From NCBI GenBank assembly GCA_039698075.1, contig JBDKTJ010000082.1, positions 1 through 60,825 of the forward strand: a stretch of DNA of 60,825 bases. Direction: 5' to 3'. Positions 51,620 to 60,587 of this stretch are shown here, piece after piece; positions within the stretch are counted from its first letter, which is position 1; every line of letters starts with the position of its first letter. This stretch comes from JAJFVC01 sp039698075. GTDB taxonomy: Bacteria > Planctomycetota > Planctomycetia > Pirellulales > Thermoguttaceae. The notes under the pieces are model-generated. The model was not told the DNA's origin, did not search any database, and saw nothing but the letters and a program-made list of their open reading frames with translations. Position numbers and translations under genes: made by a program.

Positions 51620-52681
51620 CTACTCGGTCGCCTCGTGGCTGACCGGCTCCATCACTTTCGTGTTTCGATCGACGGCCAGCACGATGGTGCGTTGTTCGGC
51701 GCCGTCGGGGCTGCTGGCCACCATCGGCAACACGTGGCGACGGTCCGACAAATTGAACCGAACGGCGAACGTGCCGTCGCTGCGGATTTTGACGGGTTCG
51801 CCGCGCATGGTGACATGCGAGCCCGGCCGAGTCACGCCGTGAACGATCAACTCGGTGTCGACCTCAAACTCGAACTCGGAGGCCGACGACGCCGCCGCCG
51901 CGCCACGTCCAAACGATACAATCGCCGCGTCGCCGATCGGCCGCTGAAGCCGCTCCTCCAACACTTCCCGTAATTCGCCGTTCGCTTCCGGCTCGCTGTA
52001 GCCGCCGCTCAGCGCGAAGATCCGGTCATAGTCCTTGGCCACGTCGGCCCAATTCTTGTCGAAGGTTTCACCGGTCGTCGTGGGCGGAGTGGTCACCACA
52101 TTGCTTCGCGCCAGACAGAAGAACCGATCGTCGCCCGCCCGATAGCCGATGTCCAACTGATACGACTTCGGCGGATTGCTGACGTCGATGTACCAGTTGT
52201 TCACGCCGCCGTGAATGACCACGTCGCGCAACTTGATCCGGGACGAGGTGGCCATGCCCTCGCGCCGCACCTCGTACAACTGCAACACGGGCCGGGCGCC
52301 GTGCCAATAGGGCCCCAACGCCACCTTGGCCCGCTCGATGCTCTTGCGGCTCAACTCCCAATAGACGTGCAGCCAGTAAGGATCGCGAACCATGACCACC
52401 AACCGATCCTTGAGCAAATCGGCACCGTCGATCTCATGGAACGCCAGATCCTTGGCCTCGGCCAGTTTTGCCTGAATGTCCTCCAAATGCCGCGAGACGC
52501 TCCGATAGGCGGCCGTCGACGGTCGCGCGCCGACATGCCGCCGCGACTCGACTTTGGCCTGTTGCAGCAAAGCCTTGATCAGTTCCTCTTTCTTCATGCC
52601 ATGCCAGCCGGGCACTTTCTTCCGCTTGGCCATCGAAGCCAAATCTCGTACTGTCCGGCTCTTCAAATCGGTTGCGGTCAT
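51620..52681 (-). CDS. Rho-N / DUF4912 protein
   Basis: A 353-aa protein. Residues 5-40 (LKSRTVRDLASMAKRKKVPG then WHGMKKEELIKALL) form a Rho N-terminal/SAP-like helical domain, which often binds nucleic acid. The central part (DRLVVMVRDPYWLHVYWELS) starts DUF4912, a domain often seen with Rho-N. A beta-rich C-terminus (VHGVTRPGSHVTMRGEPVKI) follows. The exact function is unknown. ATG 52681 is preferred over a TTG 9 bases upstream. Confidence 0.85.
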   Translation of the reverse strand: MTATDLKSRTVRDLASMAKRKKVPGWHGMKKEELIKALLQQAKVESRRHVGARPSTAAYRSVSRHLEDIQAKLAEAKDLAFHEIDGADLLKDRLVVMVRDPYWLHVYWELSRKSIERAKVALGPYWHGARPVLQLYEVRREGMATSSRIKLRDVVIHGGVNNWYIDVSNPPKSYQLDIGYRAGDDRFFCLARSNVVTTPPTTTGETFDKNWADVAKDYDRIFALSGGYSEPEANGELREVLEERLQRPIGDAAIVSFGRGAAAASSASEFEFEVDTELIVHGVTRPGSHVTMRGEPVKIRSDGTFAVRFNLSDRRHVLPMVASSPDGAEQRTIVLAVDRNTKVMEPVSHEATE

Positions 52682-53039
52682 CAGAGACAACCCCCAAACT
52701 GCTGTTGCGGCAGTCCGTGTCCGCTAGAACATCTACTCCTCGCCACTGGCAGGCACCCAGCAATAAGCTGGGCAGGGCGGGAGGCATCGTCGTTGTTCTA
52801 TTATATTTACCGAGCACGGAAAACTCAACGTTTTTCCCCAAAGAACGGTTTACAGAACCCTTCAACAATCGCCGCATCCGCCTTAAGGACAACACCTTAC
52901 GCAATTTCGCAAAGAATCCGACAACCTCGGGGGGCACAAGAAAAAACATACAAAAATGCCAAAAAGAACGCCCAGGAGAGCCGCGTGCCCCCGCTGAAAC
53001 GCCAAGCGGACGGGCCGGCTCGCCCCCCCACCCCAGATT
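52682..53039. other. Intergenic region with the promoter of the DUF4912 gene
   Basis: 358 bases without a convincing gene, AT-rich in its middle. It holds a good promoter for the minus-strand DUF4912 gene and, at its far end, a T-poor C-rich stretch after the next gene upstream. Confidence 0.5.
52800..52828 (-). promoter_or_regulatory. Promoter of the DUF4912 gene
   Basis: On the minus strand TTGAGT (52823-52828), a 17-base spacer and TATAAT (52800-52805), about 120 bases before the start codon. Both boxes and spacing fit sigma-70. Confidence 0.6.
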
Positions 53040-53300
53040 TCAGCGGCGAATCGACTCGACCACGTCGCGACAGATTTCGCCAAGATCCCGCGGCGAAACG
53101 TCTTCCAGATGCTTGCCCCGCTTGTCGAGTTGCTCGTTGATCTTGACCGCCGTTTCCTGCATGACCGCATGGGTCTCGCGGCAGCCGCCGACCAACAAGA
53201 AGTTCTTGCCGCGGGTCAGGCGGGTTTGCTCGTCGTGGTTGTCAAACGCCAACCCGAGCAGGGCGGCGGACTTTTTGGAACCTGGATTGGCGGCTTTCAC
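53040..53300 (-). CDS. Small conserved planctomycete protein
   Basis: An 86-aa protein with GLAFDNHDEQTRLTRGKNFL, LVGGCRETHAVMQETAVKIN and LDKRGKHLEDVSPRDLGEI. I recall this pattern as a short conserved protein in Planctomycetes, function unknown. The likely start is GTG 53300, 19 bases after the FHA gene stop, so the two are probably co-transcribed. It looks cytoplasmic and mostly helical after a beta hairpin. Confidence 0.7.
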   Translation of the reverse strand: MKAANPGSKKSAALLGLAFDNHDEQTRLTRGKNFLLVGGCRETHAVMQETAVKINEQLDKRGKHLEDVSPRDLGEICRDVVESIRR

Positions 53301-53319
53301 GTTGCTTTCTCGCGGAAGC

Positions 53320-53991
53320 TCACGACTTGGACTTGGAGATGATGCGTCGAAGCATGTCTTCGGCCGCCGCTTGCGTGCTGGCCGCCGCCGGTTTGGCGGA
53401 GGGGTGAGACTTGCCGGGCCCTGTCGCACCCGACTTCATCTCTTTCGTCGGCGCATCTTTCATCGGCTCCACAGGCCCTTTGGCTGGAATATTTACGGTG
53501 TCGATCATGGTCCGGCCGGCGCTGGTGTCCGCGCTCGACCGAGTGGGCGGCGGCGGGACGACGGCAGGCTCTTCATCGTCGGCAAGCCAATCGCTCAGAT
53601 CGACGTCGTCGGCCGACGCCGACGCCTTGGCGACAATGTTCTTGGGCGTCGCCAACGCGGCCGGCTGCAGTTCTTTGGTCGTCGCCGCGACCGCAACTCC
53701 GCTCAAATGAACCTCGAACTCCAACGCGGCAATCTTGATTCGATCGCCGGCTTTGAGGTCTTGCGGCTTTTCAATCCGTTCTCCATTGACGAACGTTCCG
53801 TTGGTGCTTCCGCAATCTTCGATGGTTGCGTTGTCGCCGTGCATCATCAACACACAATGCTTGCGGCTGATCATGCCGCTTTGCAGTCGAAGATGGCAAT
53901 CCTGCGAGCGGCCCACCAAATACTTCGGGCCGGTCACGGGAATCTTCTTCCCGCCTTGTTTTCCGCCAACCACGACCAGCGTAACTTCCAT
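53320..53991 (-). CDS. FHA-domain protein
   Basis: A 223-aa protein. Residues ~1-98 are a forkhead-associated phosphothreonine-binding domain: YLVGRSQDCHLRL, MISRKHCVLMM and IEDCGSTNGTFVNGERI contain the conserved Gly-Arg, Ser-x-x-His and Asn-Gly. A Pro/Ala-rich acidic tail follows, ending AAAEDMLRRIISKSKS, a terminal motif I associate with planctomycete FHA proteins. It would read Thr phosphorylation by Ser/Thr kinases. ATG 53991 follows TTTGGAGTGTGTC. Confidence 0.9.
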   Translation of the reverse strand: MEVTLVVVGGKQGGKKIPVTGPKYLVGRSQDCHLRLQSGMISRKHCVLMMHGDNATIEDCGSTNGTFVNGERIEKPQDLKAGDRIKIAALEFEVHLSGVAVAATTKELQPAALATPKNIVAKASASADDVDLSDWLADDEEPAVVPPPPTRSSADTSAGRTMIDTVNIPAKGPVEPMKDAPTKEMKSGATGPGKSHPSAKPAAASTQAAAEDMLRRIISKSKS

Positions 53992-54245
53992 GACACACTC
54001 CAAACGTCGTTTTCGCGGGCGATGTTTTACACGTTCGCACAGACGGGGCCCCCTCAACCTAGCGACCCCAACTCTATGTATGTTACCAAATTTAGCGAAT
54101 CCGGTCAAAGCATTTGATGCGCCCAATGCCGCTCGATCAGGGGGGGTGGCGTCTATGATGCCTCCGCGATTCTCCGTCTCTTCAATCCGAAGTTCTCTCG
54201 CACCCTTGTCGGACCAAGGCGCGCCGTGACGCAGCCGCGGCCCCA

Positions 54246-57200
54246 TCACACGTTTCGGGACTGCCCGCAATCGACGAACAGCAAGCGAACCGAAACCCGC
54301 TCCGCGGCCAATCCATAGAGTTGCATGACCGCGCGGCGATAGGCCTCCATCTGCGGACGATAGATTTCCGACCGGGCGTCGACGGCGCGCGGATCGTCTT
54401 CGGCGATCACGTCGCTCTTGAAATCGACGACCTCGGCCGCCGCCACACGGTCCGCGTCCTGCAAGGTCACCAGCCGGTCGATCGACCCGCTGAGAATCGC
54501 GTCGCCTTCGCGCACGGCGAACGGCCGTTCCCGCCAAACACGCCATCGCCACCGATCGGTTGCGTCCGGAGCGAAAATCGCACAACGATCGCCGGACTCG
54601 CACGGTTGTCGATAGGTCGACCGACACAACGCCCGGCGAACGACAGGCCGGTCGAGCGAATCGGAAAAAACCTTCAGCAATGCGTCGACGTCCACGTCCG
54701 CAAACCGCGGGTCTTCGGCGATTTCGCGCAACCGTCGACCCGAGGGCCGCCCGTCGTCCAACCATTCGACTTCCTGAAACCACGCATGCAACAGCGATCC
54801 GCGATGGAGCCTCGCCGCGGTGTCCCATCGCAACTGGCGAGCGAGGTCCATGCGAGGGCCGCCCTCCAACTCCGACGGACTGCGGCGATCCAGTCCGCGA
54901 CAGGCCCGGCCGGAACTCGGTGCCAATCGAAGGGGCCTCGGCGGCGGTTCTTCGACGGAGGCCGCCGTCGCTTCGAGCTTTTCTCGCGCAAACCATTGCG
55001 CATCGCCGTGTTCGTAAAGCAGCGTGTCGGAATCGGCCGACTTGCCGTCGGTCAACGCCGCCCGAAGCAGCCCGGCCCAAGTGCTCGGGATCGTCTTTTC
55101 ATTGGCCCTCGACGGAGCGACGATCATCTGAAGCGTGTGGACGGCCCGGGTCATCGCCACGTACAACACGCACAACGATTCCTCGACGATGCGTCGGGCG
55201 TGGTCGTCGAACATCGTCTGAAACGCCGCCGGCAGCAGCGGTCGCAACTCCTTCGACACATAACGACACACGCGATCGACCCGCTCGACCGGCGACGGCC
55301 GATGCACAACCATCTGCGGCGGCTGTTTGCTCAGTATCTCGTCCAACTCCGGCAGCACGACAATGTCGAATTGCAGTCCCTTCGCTTGATGGACCGTCAT
55401 CACGCGCACCTCGGCGCTGGACGGGTTTTGGATGCGACGCTGCCGCACCAAGGCAATGAAATCGTCGGCCCGCGCGCTCGCCAAAACGTCGTAGCCGTGA
55501 GCCAATTCGACCAATTGCAACAGCCGGCTCAAGTCTCGGCGATCGCACGCCGCGGCAAGCTGTTTCGTCCAGCGATAGATCGTCGGCCCGTAGCCGTCCA
55601 TCATCAGCGATTGCCGAAGGTCGAGCGAGAACCGCTGCGCCGCCTCGGCGTCGCGCCAATCGCCGAGCCCCAGCGCGCCGGCCAATGGGCTGTGGGCCGC
55701 GTGGAATCGGGCCACCGTGTCGCCGGGATGGTCGGCCAACGTCAGCAGCGAAAGCACCAGCTCCACCGCGGGCGAATCGGTCAGCGGATTGCCGCCCTCC
55801 TCGCTCGCATCGACGCCTCGCTGTCGCAGTTCAAAGATCAGCCGGGCCACGGCCGCGTTGCGACGGACCAACACGCCGATCGAACGGCCGGGCGCCCGCT
55901 GTCGCCATGCGACGATCTCGTCGACAGCGCGTTGCAGGGTCGCCGCCTGACGATCGTCGCCGTCCTCGGTCGCCGCGGCCGTCACCAGCGCGCAATAGCC
56001 CGGCATGTCTTTGCGCTCCGTCGAATGTTCGGCGAACCGTTGCGACCATTGCCGGGCGGCGTCTTCGTGGTTGCGCAGCGCCGCGTTGCGGACCAGACCG
56101 CCGAACACCTGATTGACGCAATCGATCACCGGCGGCGACGAGCGCCAACTGTGGTTGAGGCTCTCGGGCTGCAGGTCGTTCAGCTCGTCGTCCATCGCGT
56201 CGAAAATTTCGGCCGCGCCGCCGCGCCATCCGTAGATGGCCTGTTTCACGTCGCCGACGCAGAAGAACGAATGCCGACGGTCGCGCCGGTCGACGATCCG
56301 CCGGGCCAACGGCCGCAACACGCGCCATTGCAGGGGCGAGGTGTCTTGAAACTCGTCCAGCAACAGATGCGCGACGCCGACGTCCAGCCGGTAAAAGACC
56401 TCGTCCAGCCGTCCGGCCACGTCCGCCTCGGCGAGCCGCCGAGCCACGTCGTCGAACCGCATCGCCCGCTGCGCGAGTTTTTCGACTCGATACGCGGCGT
56501 CGAATCGCTGCAACAGGTCGAAGGTCGCCTCGGTCTGATTGGCGATTTGCCCGAGAATCGCGGCCTTGGCGTGTTCGACCAGCGGTTCATACGCGTCCCG
56601 CACCGCATCCGGAATCGGCACGCGATAAAAGTCCGTTTCGCCGATCAGCAGTTTCGAGGCCACGCCGCCGGCCAAAAATTGTTCCCAATCGCCGTCGCGG
56701 GCGCATCGCATCGACTTGTCGTGGGCCTTGGTCCAATTCTTGTTGGGCGGCAACTCCACGTTTTCCAACGCGTCGAGCCGGTCGGCCACCTCGGGCGGCG
56801 AAAGCAGCTTGCGCCGCGGCAGCGCGTGCCACGCCTCGGGCGGCGATTCTTGATAAAGCCCATGCAGGCCCTCGACCAACGACGCAATCTGCTGGCCGAC
56901 CGATCGGGTCGCTTGCCCTTTGGTCAGCATGTGCATCAACCGCAACACGTCGCCGGTCGAATGATGTTGCAGCAGTTGACGGACCGCCGCGCGTTGAAGT
57001 CGGGCGTCGGTCAGTTCGTCGACGATTTGCCAGCCCGGCGGCAACCCCAGCTCCAGACCGAAACTCTGGGCGACCTGTAAAAAAAAGCTGTCGAGCGTGC
57101 CGATGCGCAACCGGTGCATTTGTCGAACCATCTCGCCCAACACGCGCCAACAATCGGCCTGGCCCATCGTTCCAACGCCCAGTTGACGGTTCAGCTTGGC

Positions 57201-57416
57201 CAGATCCTCGTCGGAAAGCGCGGCGTCGGCCAATCGCAGCAGCACGCGATCGAGGATTTCGCCGGCGGCCTTGCGCGTGAACGTTGTGGCCAGGATCGAG
57301 TCGACCGTCGCGCCGGTCAGCGACAGCGCCAGGAAACGGTTGCTCAGTTGAAAGGTCTTGCCCGTGCCCGCCGAGGCCCGAATCACCGTGTTGGGAAACG
57401 CCAAGGATCGCTTCAT
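54246..57416 (-). CDS. addA: AddA-like UvrD helicase-nuclease
   Basis: A 1056-aa recombination repair protein that processes double-strand breaks. Superfamily 1 motifs: Walker A VIRASAGTGKTFQLSNRFLA, motif II LLLDEFQDTSPLQWRVL (~350), motif III FFCVGDVKQAIYGWRGG, and VMTVHQAKGLQFDIVVLPEL. The C-terminal RecB-type nuclease is intact: GSIDRLVTLQD, EVVDFKSD and YRPQMEAYRRAV. The ATG overlaps the partner stop (ATGA). A much longer frame upstream is antisense to the partner gene and is rejected. Confidence 0.9.
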   Translation of the reverse strand: MKRSLAFPNTVIRASAGTGKTFQLSNRFLALSLTGATVDSILATTFTRKAAGEILDRVLLRLADAALSDEDLAKLNRQLGVGTMGQADCWRVLGEMVRQMHRLRIGTLDSFFLQVAQSFGLELGLPPGWQIVDELTDARLQRAAVRQLLQHHSTGDVLRLMHMLTKGQATRSVGQQIASLVEGLHGLYQESPPEAWHALPRRKLLSPPEVADRLDALENVELPPNKNWTKAHDKSMRCARDGDWEQFLAGGVASKLLIGETDFYRVPIPDAVRDAYEPLVEHAKAAILGQIANQTEATFDLLQRFDAAYRVEKLAQRAMRFDDVARRLAEADVAGRLDEVFYRLDVGVAHLLLDEFQDTSPLQWRVLRPLARRIVDRRDRRHSFFCVGDVKQAIYGWRGGAAEIFDAMDDELNDLQPESLNHSWRSSPPVIDCVNQVFGGLVRNAALRNHEDAARQWSQRFAEHSTERKDMPGYCALVTAAATEDGDDRQAATLQRAVDEIVAWRQRAPGRSIGVLVRRNAAVARLIFELRQRGVDASEEGGNPLTDSPAVELVLSLLTLADHPGDTVARFHAAHSPLAGALGLGDWRDAEAAQRFSLDLRQSLMMDGYGPTIYRWTKQLAAACDRRDLSRLLQLVELAHGYDVLASARADDFIALVRQRRIQNPSSAEVRVMTVHQAKGLQFDIVVLPELDEILSKQPPQMVVHRPSPVERVDRVCRYVSKELRPLLPAAFQTMFDDHARRIVEESLCVLYVAMTRAVHTLQMIVAPSRANEKTIPSTWAGLLRAALTDGKSADSDTLLYEHGDAQWFAREKLEATAASVEEPPPRPLRLAPSSGRACRGLDRRSPSELEGGPRMDLARQLRWDTAARLHRGSLLHAWFQEVEWLDDGRPSGRRLREIAEDPRFADVDVDALLKVFSDSLDRPVVRRALCRSTYRQPCESGDRCAIFAPDATDRWRWRVWRERPFAVREGDAILSGSIDRLVTLQDADRVAAAEVVDFKSDVIAEDDPRAVDARSEIYRPQMEAYRRAVMQLYGLAAERVSVRLLFVDCGQSRNV

Positions 57417-60220
57417 AGCTCGTTCGCTCCTTGCTGGGCTTCGGCGGCCAACAGCGCGCGAAACTGGCCGTCGAGGCAGATCGGAGCGAAATCCTCGGAG
57501 AAACCAGGAGGCTCCTTGGCGGGCGGCCAAAACCGCTCGGCCCGGACCCCGCGGACCACCTCGGCCGCCGTTCGATCGGCGTCGTCCAAATCGGCCGCCG
57601 TCCAATCGGAAGGGAGCAAACCGGTCGCCGCCGTGTTTTTCGGCAAAACGACGTAAGCCAACTCGACCGGCTCGACGATCTCCAGCCATCGGACCAGATG
57701 CCGGTAGAGCGGTAACTGGAGGTCGATCCATTGGCCGTTGCGACGATGCGCCCGCTCGGGCGTGTCCGTCGTGTCGGACGTTTTGTAGTCGATAATCATG
57801 CGTCGGCCGTCGTCGCGATGGACGTCGATCCGATCGATCCGGCCGCGCAGGCCCATCGGCGAACCGTCGACCACCAGGGCCGCCTTGCCCGACGGCGGCG
57901 CGATCTCGACCTGCTCGATGCGCCAACCTTGGCGAGCCCACTCGGCTTGCCAGCGAGCAAACGCATGAAGCCGCAGCCGCAGTTGTTCGGCTTGAACCAA
58001 CACGACCGAAAGCGGATCGCGCCCGAACGACGCCGCGAGCTGCCGATCGAGCTCCGCGTCCAAAAACCGCTCGATCGTTTCGACGTCTTCGACCTCGGCC
58101 GCCTCGCTTTTGCCGAACTCGCCCAAGACCGCATGGGCCAGCGTGCCAAAATGTCGGCCGTCGAGCTCCTCGCCGGAATCTCGCAACGCGGCCAACCGGA
58201 GCTGATGCCGCAAATAGTAGCGGTACGGACACTCCAGATAATCCTTGAACTCGGTCACGCGCATCGACCGGACCGGCTCGGCCAGCGGACGCGGACGCGG
58301 CGGCTCGAACACCGATCGCGGCCCCGGCTGCAAAACGCCCGACGAAACCGGCTTGCCGTCCGAAGTCTCCGGCGTCGCACAAAATCGCCGCACCCGTTGG
58401 GCCACCGTCCGCGGATCGCAGGCGAACAACAGCCGGCTGGGCATCATCGGGTCGCCGTCGGCGTTGCGCCGCCCGACCACCAATCGCAGGAATCGCCGCG
58501 AGGCGGTCAACACGGCCAAGGCGTAGGCGTCGCGTGCGTAACGCCGATCGTTGTCCTCGATCTCCAGCGCCCGACGCAGTTGATTGGGCAAAAACAAATC
58601 GCCGTTCAGCGAGCCGGGCACGCGGCCTTCGTTCAGCGTTGTGACGACCAGCGACGGCGCATCGTCCAAGGGCAATTCCAACCAGCCCAACAGTTCGACG
58701 GACTGGCCGGTCTTCGGCGGCGCCAGCCGCTTTTCGGCCATCGCGTCGAGAACCAAACGCATCGCCTCGGCGACGGACAACGACGGCATCAACGCGGCGG
58801 GAATTGACGCCTGTTCGCGCAACGCATCGCGCACTTCCTCGCACGCCGAAAGAACCGCGTGATCGGACGCCTGGGACGGATCGAGCGGCGACCGTCCAAA
58901 GACGGCCAGCAACAGTTCCGCGATCGGACGCCCCCAGTGGTCCAAAGGCTGAGCCGGACCGCCCAGATCTTGCAGCAGCCGGCGGATCTCGCCGCTGACC
59001 CGACGCAGGGAATCGAATTGCGTCTCCTCGCCCAACCACTCGTCGTCGATCGCGTCGGAGAGATGCTCCGAAAAATATTCGTCGAGCTGCGCGAGCCAAT
59101 CGCCGCCGACGCCTTGCCGGTTCAGCCAGCGTTCGACGTCGGGATGTCGAACCAGCGCCGCGAGACCGGCGAATCGGGGCGATTCGAGAAACTCGGCAAC
59201 CGCCGACAACAACCGACCGGGCGGCGAGCCGGCCAACGATCGACCGACGCCGTATCGGACCGCGACGTCGCACTGCCGAAGATGCTGCTCGACCAACGGA
59301 ACCAGCGACTCGTCGGGCATGCCGATCGAGATTTCTTCGGCCCGAAATCGGCCGTCCATCTCGGCGATCGCGCGCACCACGGCCTCGGCCTGATCGACCG
59401 GATCGTCGACCACGTCGATCTGCTCGTCAGCCAGCGCGATCGGACGCCCAAGCCACGCGGGAGAATGCAAACACCCGTGCTCGTCAAAACACGCGGCGAG
59501 TTCCGACGGGGCCACCACCAACGACGTCACTCGGTCGGCCACCTGGTCGAGCATTTTGCGCTGCGACCGGTTCAAGTCCACCGCTCCGATCAGGACGATC
59601 CGAGCGTCGGTGCAGCACAGCCCGTTGCGAATCGCAAAAAGCCGCGCCGTTTGAAGATCCCACAGCCCGAGCGAGTCCAGCGCGTCGAGATATTGTCGTT
59701 GAACGTCGGCCAACGCCTCCCAGCGTTTTATTTCAGCGTCTCCGAAACCCTCGACCTGCGGCCCAAGTTCGACGACGCTGGCAAAATTGAAACCATCGGC
59801 CGCCAGCTCGCGGTGCAGTCGCGCCAACACGTCGGCCAGCGCCAACCACGCCGCCCGATCGTTCGCCGACGGCGGCGACGGCACGATCCGCTGAAGCCGT
59901 GAGGGCTCGACGCTTTGCATCGCCTCGACCCAAGCCAGTCGCTGGCAAAGATCGCCGGCGAACGGTTTTTTTCGCTTGTAAAGCAGCTCGGGCAGCTTGC
60001 CGACCGTGACGATCTTGGGCGGCGTCAGCACGCAGTCTTGCCGCTGAGCCAGATCGACCAAGATTTCCAACAATCGGCGACCGGCGCGTCCACCGGGCGT
60101 CGCCGCGACCACGCCGGACATGTCCCACGGGCCCGACGCGCCGAAACGCCGCAACAGATACTCGGCCGCGGCAGCCAGGCCCGGCTGACTCCAATCCAAA
60201 AAGACGCGCTCGATGGCCAT
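57413..60220 (-). CDS. addB: AddB-like PD-(D/E)XK nuclease subunit
   Basis: A 935-aa partner of the AddA-like helicase. The N-terminus (VAATPGGRAGRRLLEILVDL) stands where AddB has its P-loop, but the GxGKT is lost. The nuclease domain starts FKDYLECPYRYYLRHQLRLA (~668) and has GRIDRIDVHRDDGRRMIIDY then KTSD, and QLPLYRHLVRW, so it should cut DNA. The C-terminal Cys triad of the Fe-S cluster in Firmicutes AddB is absent. ATG 60220 has GGATGCGAT upstream. Confidence 0.85.
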   Translation of the reverse strand: MAIERVFLDWSQPGLAAAAEYLLRRFGASGPWDMSGVVAATPGGRAGRRLLEILVDLAQRQDCVLTPPKIVTVGKLPELLYKRKKPFAGDLCQRLAWVEAMQSVEPSRLQRIVPSPPSANDRAAWLALADVLARLHRELAADGFNFASVVELGPQVEGFGDAEIKRWEALADVQRQYLDALDSLGLWDLQTARLFAIRNGLCCTDARIVLIGAVDLNRSQRKMLDQVADRVTSLVVAPSELAACFDEHGCLHSPAWLGRPIALADEQIDVVDDPVDQAEAVVRAIAEMDGRFRAEEISIGMPDESLVPLVEQHLRQCDVAVRYGVGRSLAGSPPGRLLSAVAEFLESPRFAGLAALVRHPDVERWLNRQGVGGDWLAQLDEYFSEHLSDAIDDEWLGEETQFDSLRRVSGEIRRLLQDLGGPAQPLDHWGRPIAELLLAVFGRSPLDPSQASDHAVLSACEEVRDALREQASIPAALMPSLSVAEAMRLVLDAMAEKRLAPPKTGQSVELLGWLELPLDDAPSLVVTTLNEGRVPGSLNGDLFLPNQLRRALEIEDNDRRYARDAYALAVLTASRRFLRLVVGRRNADGDPMMPSRLLFACDPRTVAQRVRRFCATPETSDGKPVSSGVLQPGPRSVFEPPRPRPLAEPVRSMRVTEFKDYLECPYRYYLRHQLRLAALRDSGEELDGRHFGTLAHAVLGEFGKSEAAEVEDVETIERFLDAELDRQLAASFGRDPLSVVLVQAEQLRLRLHAFARWQAEWARQGWRIEQVEIAPPSGKAALVVDGSPMGLRGRIDRIDVHRDDGRRMIIDYKTSDTTDTPERAHRRNGQWIDLQLPLYRHLVRWLEIVEPVELAYVVLPKNTAATGLLPSDWTAADLDDADRTAAEVVRGVRAERFWPPAKEPPGFSEDFAPICLDGQFRALLAAEAQQGANEL

Positions 60221-60493
60221 ATCGCATCCATTGCCAAAACCGCCGCTGGGCCGACGACCGCTTCGGCCGATTCCCAATCGTCGCAAGACGCGGCCAAGTA
60301 TATCGGATTCGACGGGCGGCAGCCAGTTGGCCGGTCCGAGGCCAGCTCGAACGAACCATCCGGTGAGGCCACACATCCAAATCTCGCAAAAGCGGCGTCG
60401 GCGTCGGTTCCGCCACCCCGGACGCCTGACGCCAAACAACCACGCAACACCCACCCAAAAAGTTACATAACACCACTCTTTTTGGCAAAGTCC
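60221..60493. other. Leader region of addB
   Basis: About 270 bases with no convincing gene, upstream of the minus-strand addB. The open frame continues into it without a good start. No clear promoter for addB was fixed. Confidence 0.35.
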
Positions 60494-60523
60494 TTGACTG
60501 TGGTCCTGGAATCAGGGTAATAG
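60494..60523 (+). promoter_or_regulatory. Promoter of the tRNA-Val gene
   Basis: TTGACT (60494-60499), an 18-base spacer, TAATAG (60518-60523), 23 bases before the tRNA start. Good fit to sigma-70. Confidence 0.6.
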
Positions 60524-60546
60524 AGAATGGCGAGTTAATGCGTGTC

Positions 60547-60587
60547 GGGCGGCTAGCTCAGTTGGTTAGAGCGCCATCCTCACACGG
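60547..60587 (+). tRNA. tRNA-Val(CAC), 5' half only
   Basis: GGGCGGC acceptor strand, TA, D-arm GCTC-AGTTGGTTA-GAGC, then anticodon stem CCATC and loop CTCACAC with anticodon CAC. The 3' stem should read about GGTGG; only GG is present, then CGCAAATGGGC follows with no T-arm or acceptor 3' strand. The gene is truncated right after the anticodon loop. Confidence 0.7.

Noticed and set aside
54321..57080. 919-codon frame antisense to the addA gene
   Set aside because: No ribosome binding site or domain pattern; the opposite frame has all helicase and nuclease motifs.
57417..59273. Upstream extension of the addA frame by about 600 codons
   Set aside because: This part is out of frame with addB on the same strand and Arg-rich; the ATG at 57416 overlapping the addB stop is the natural start.
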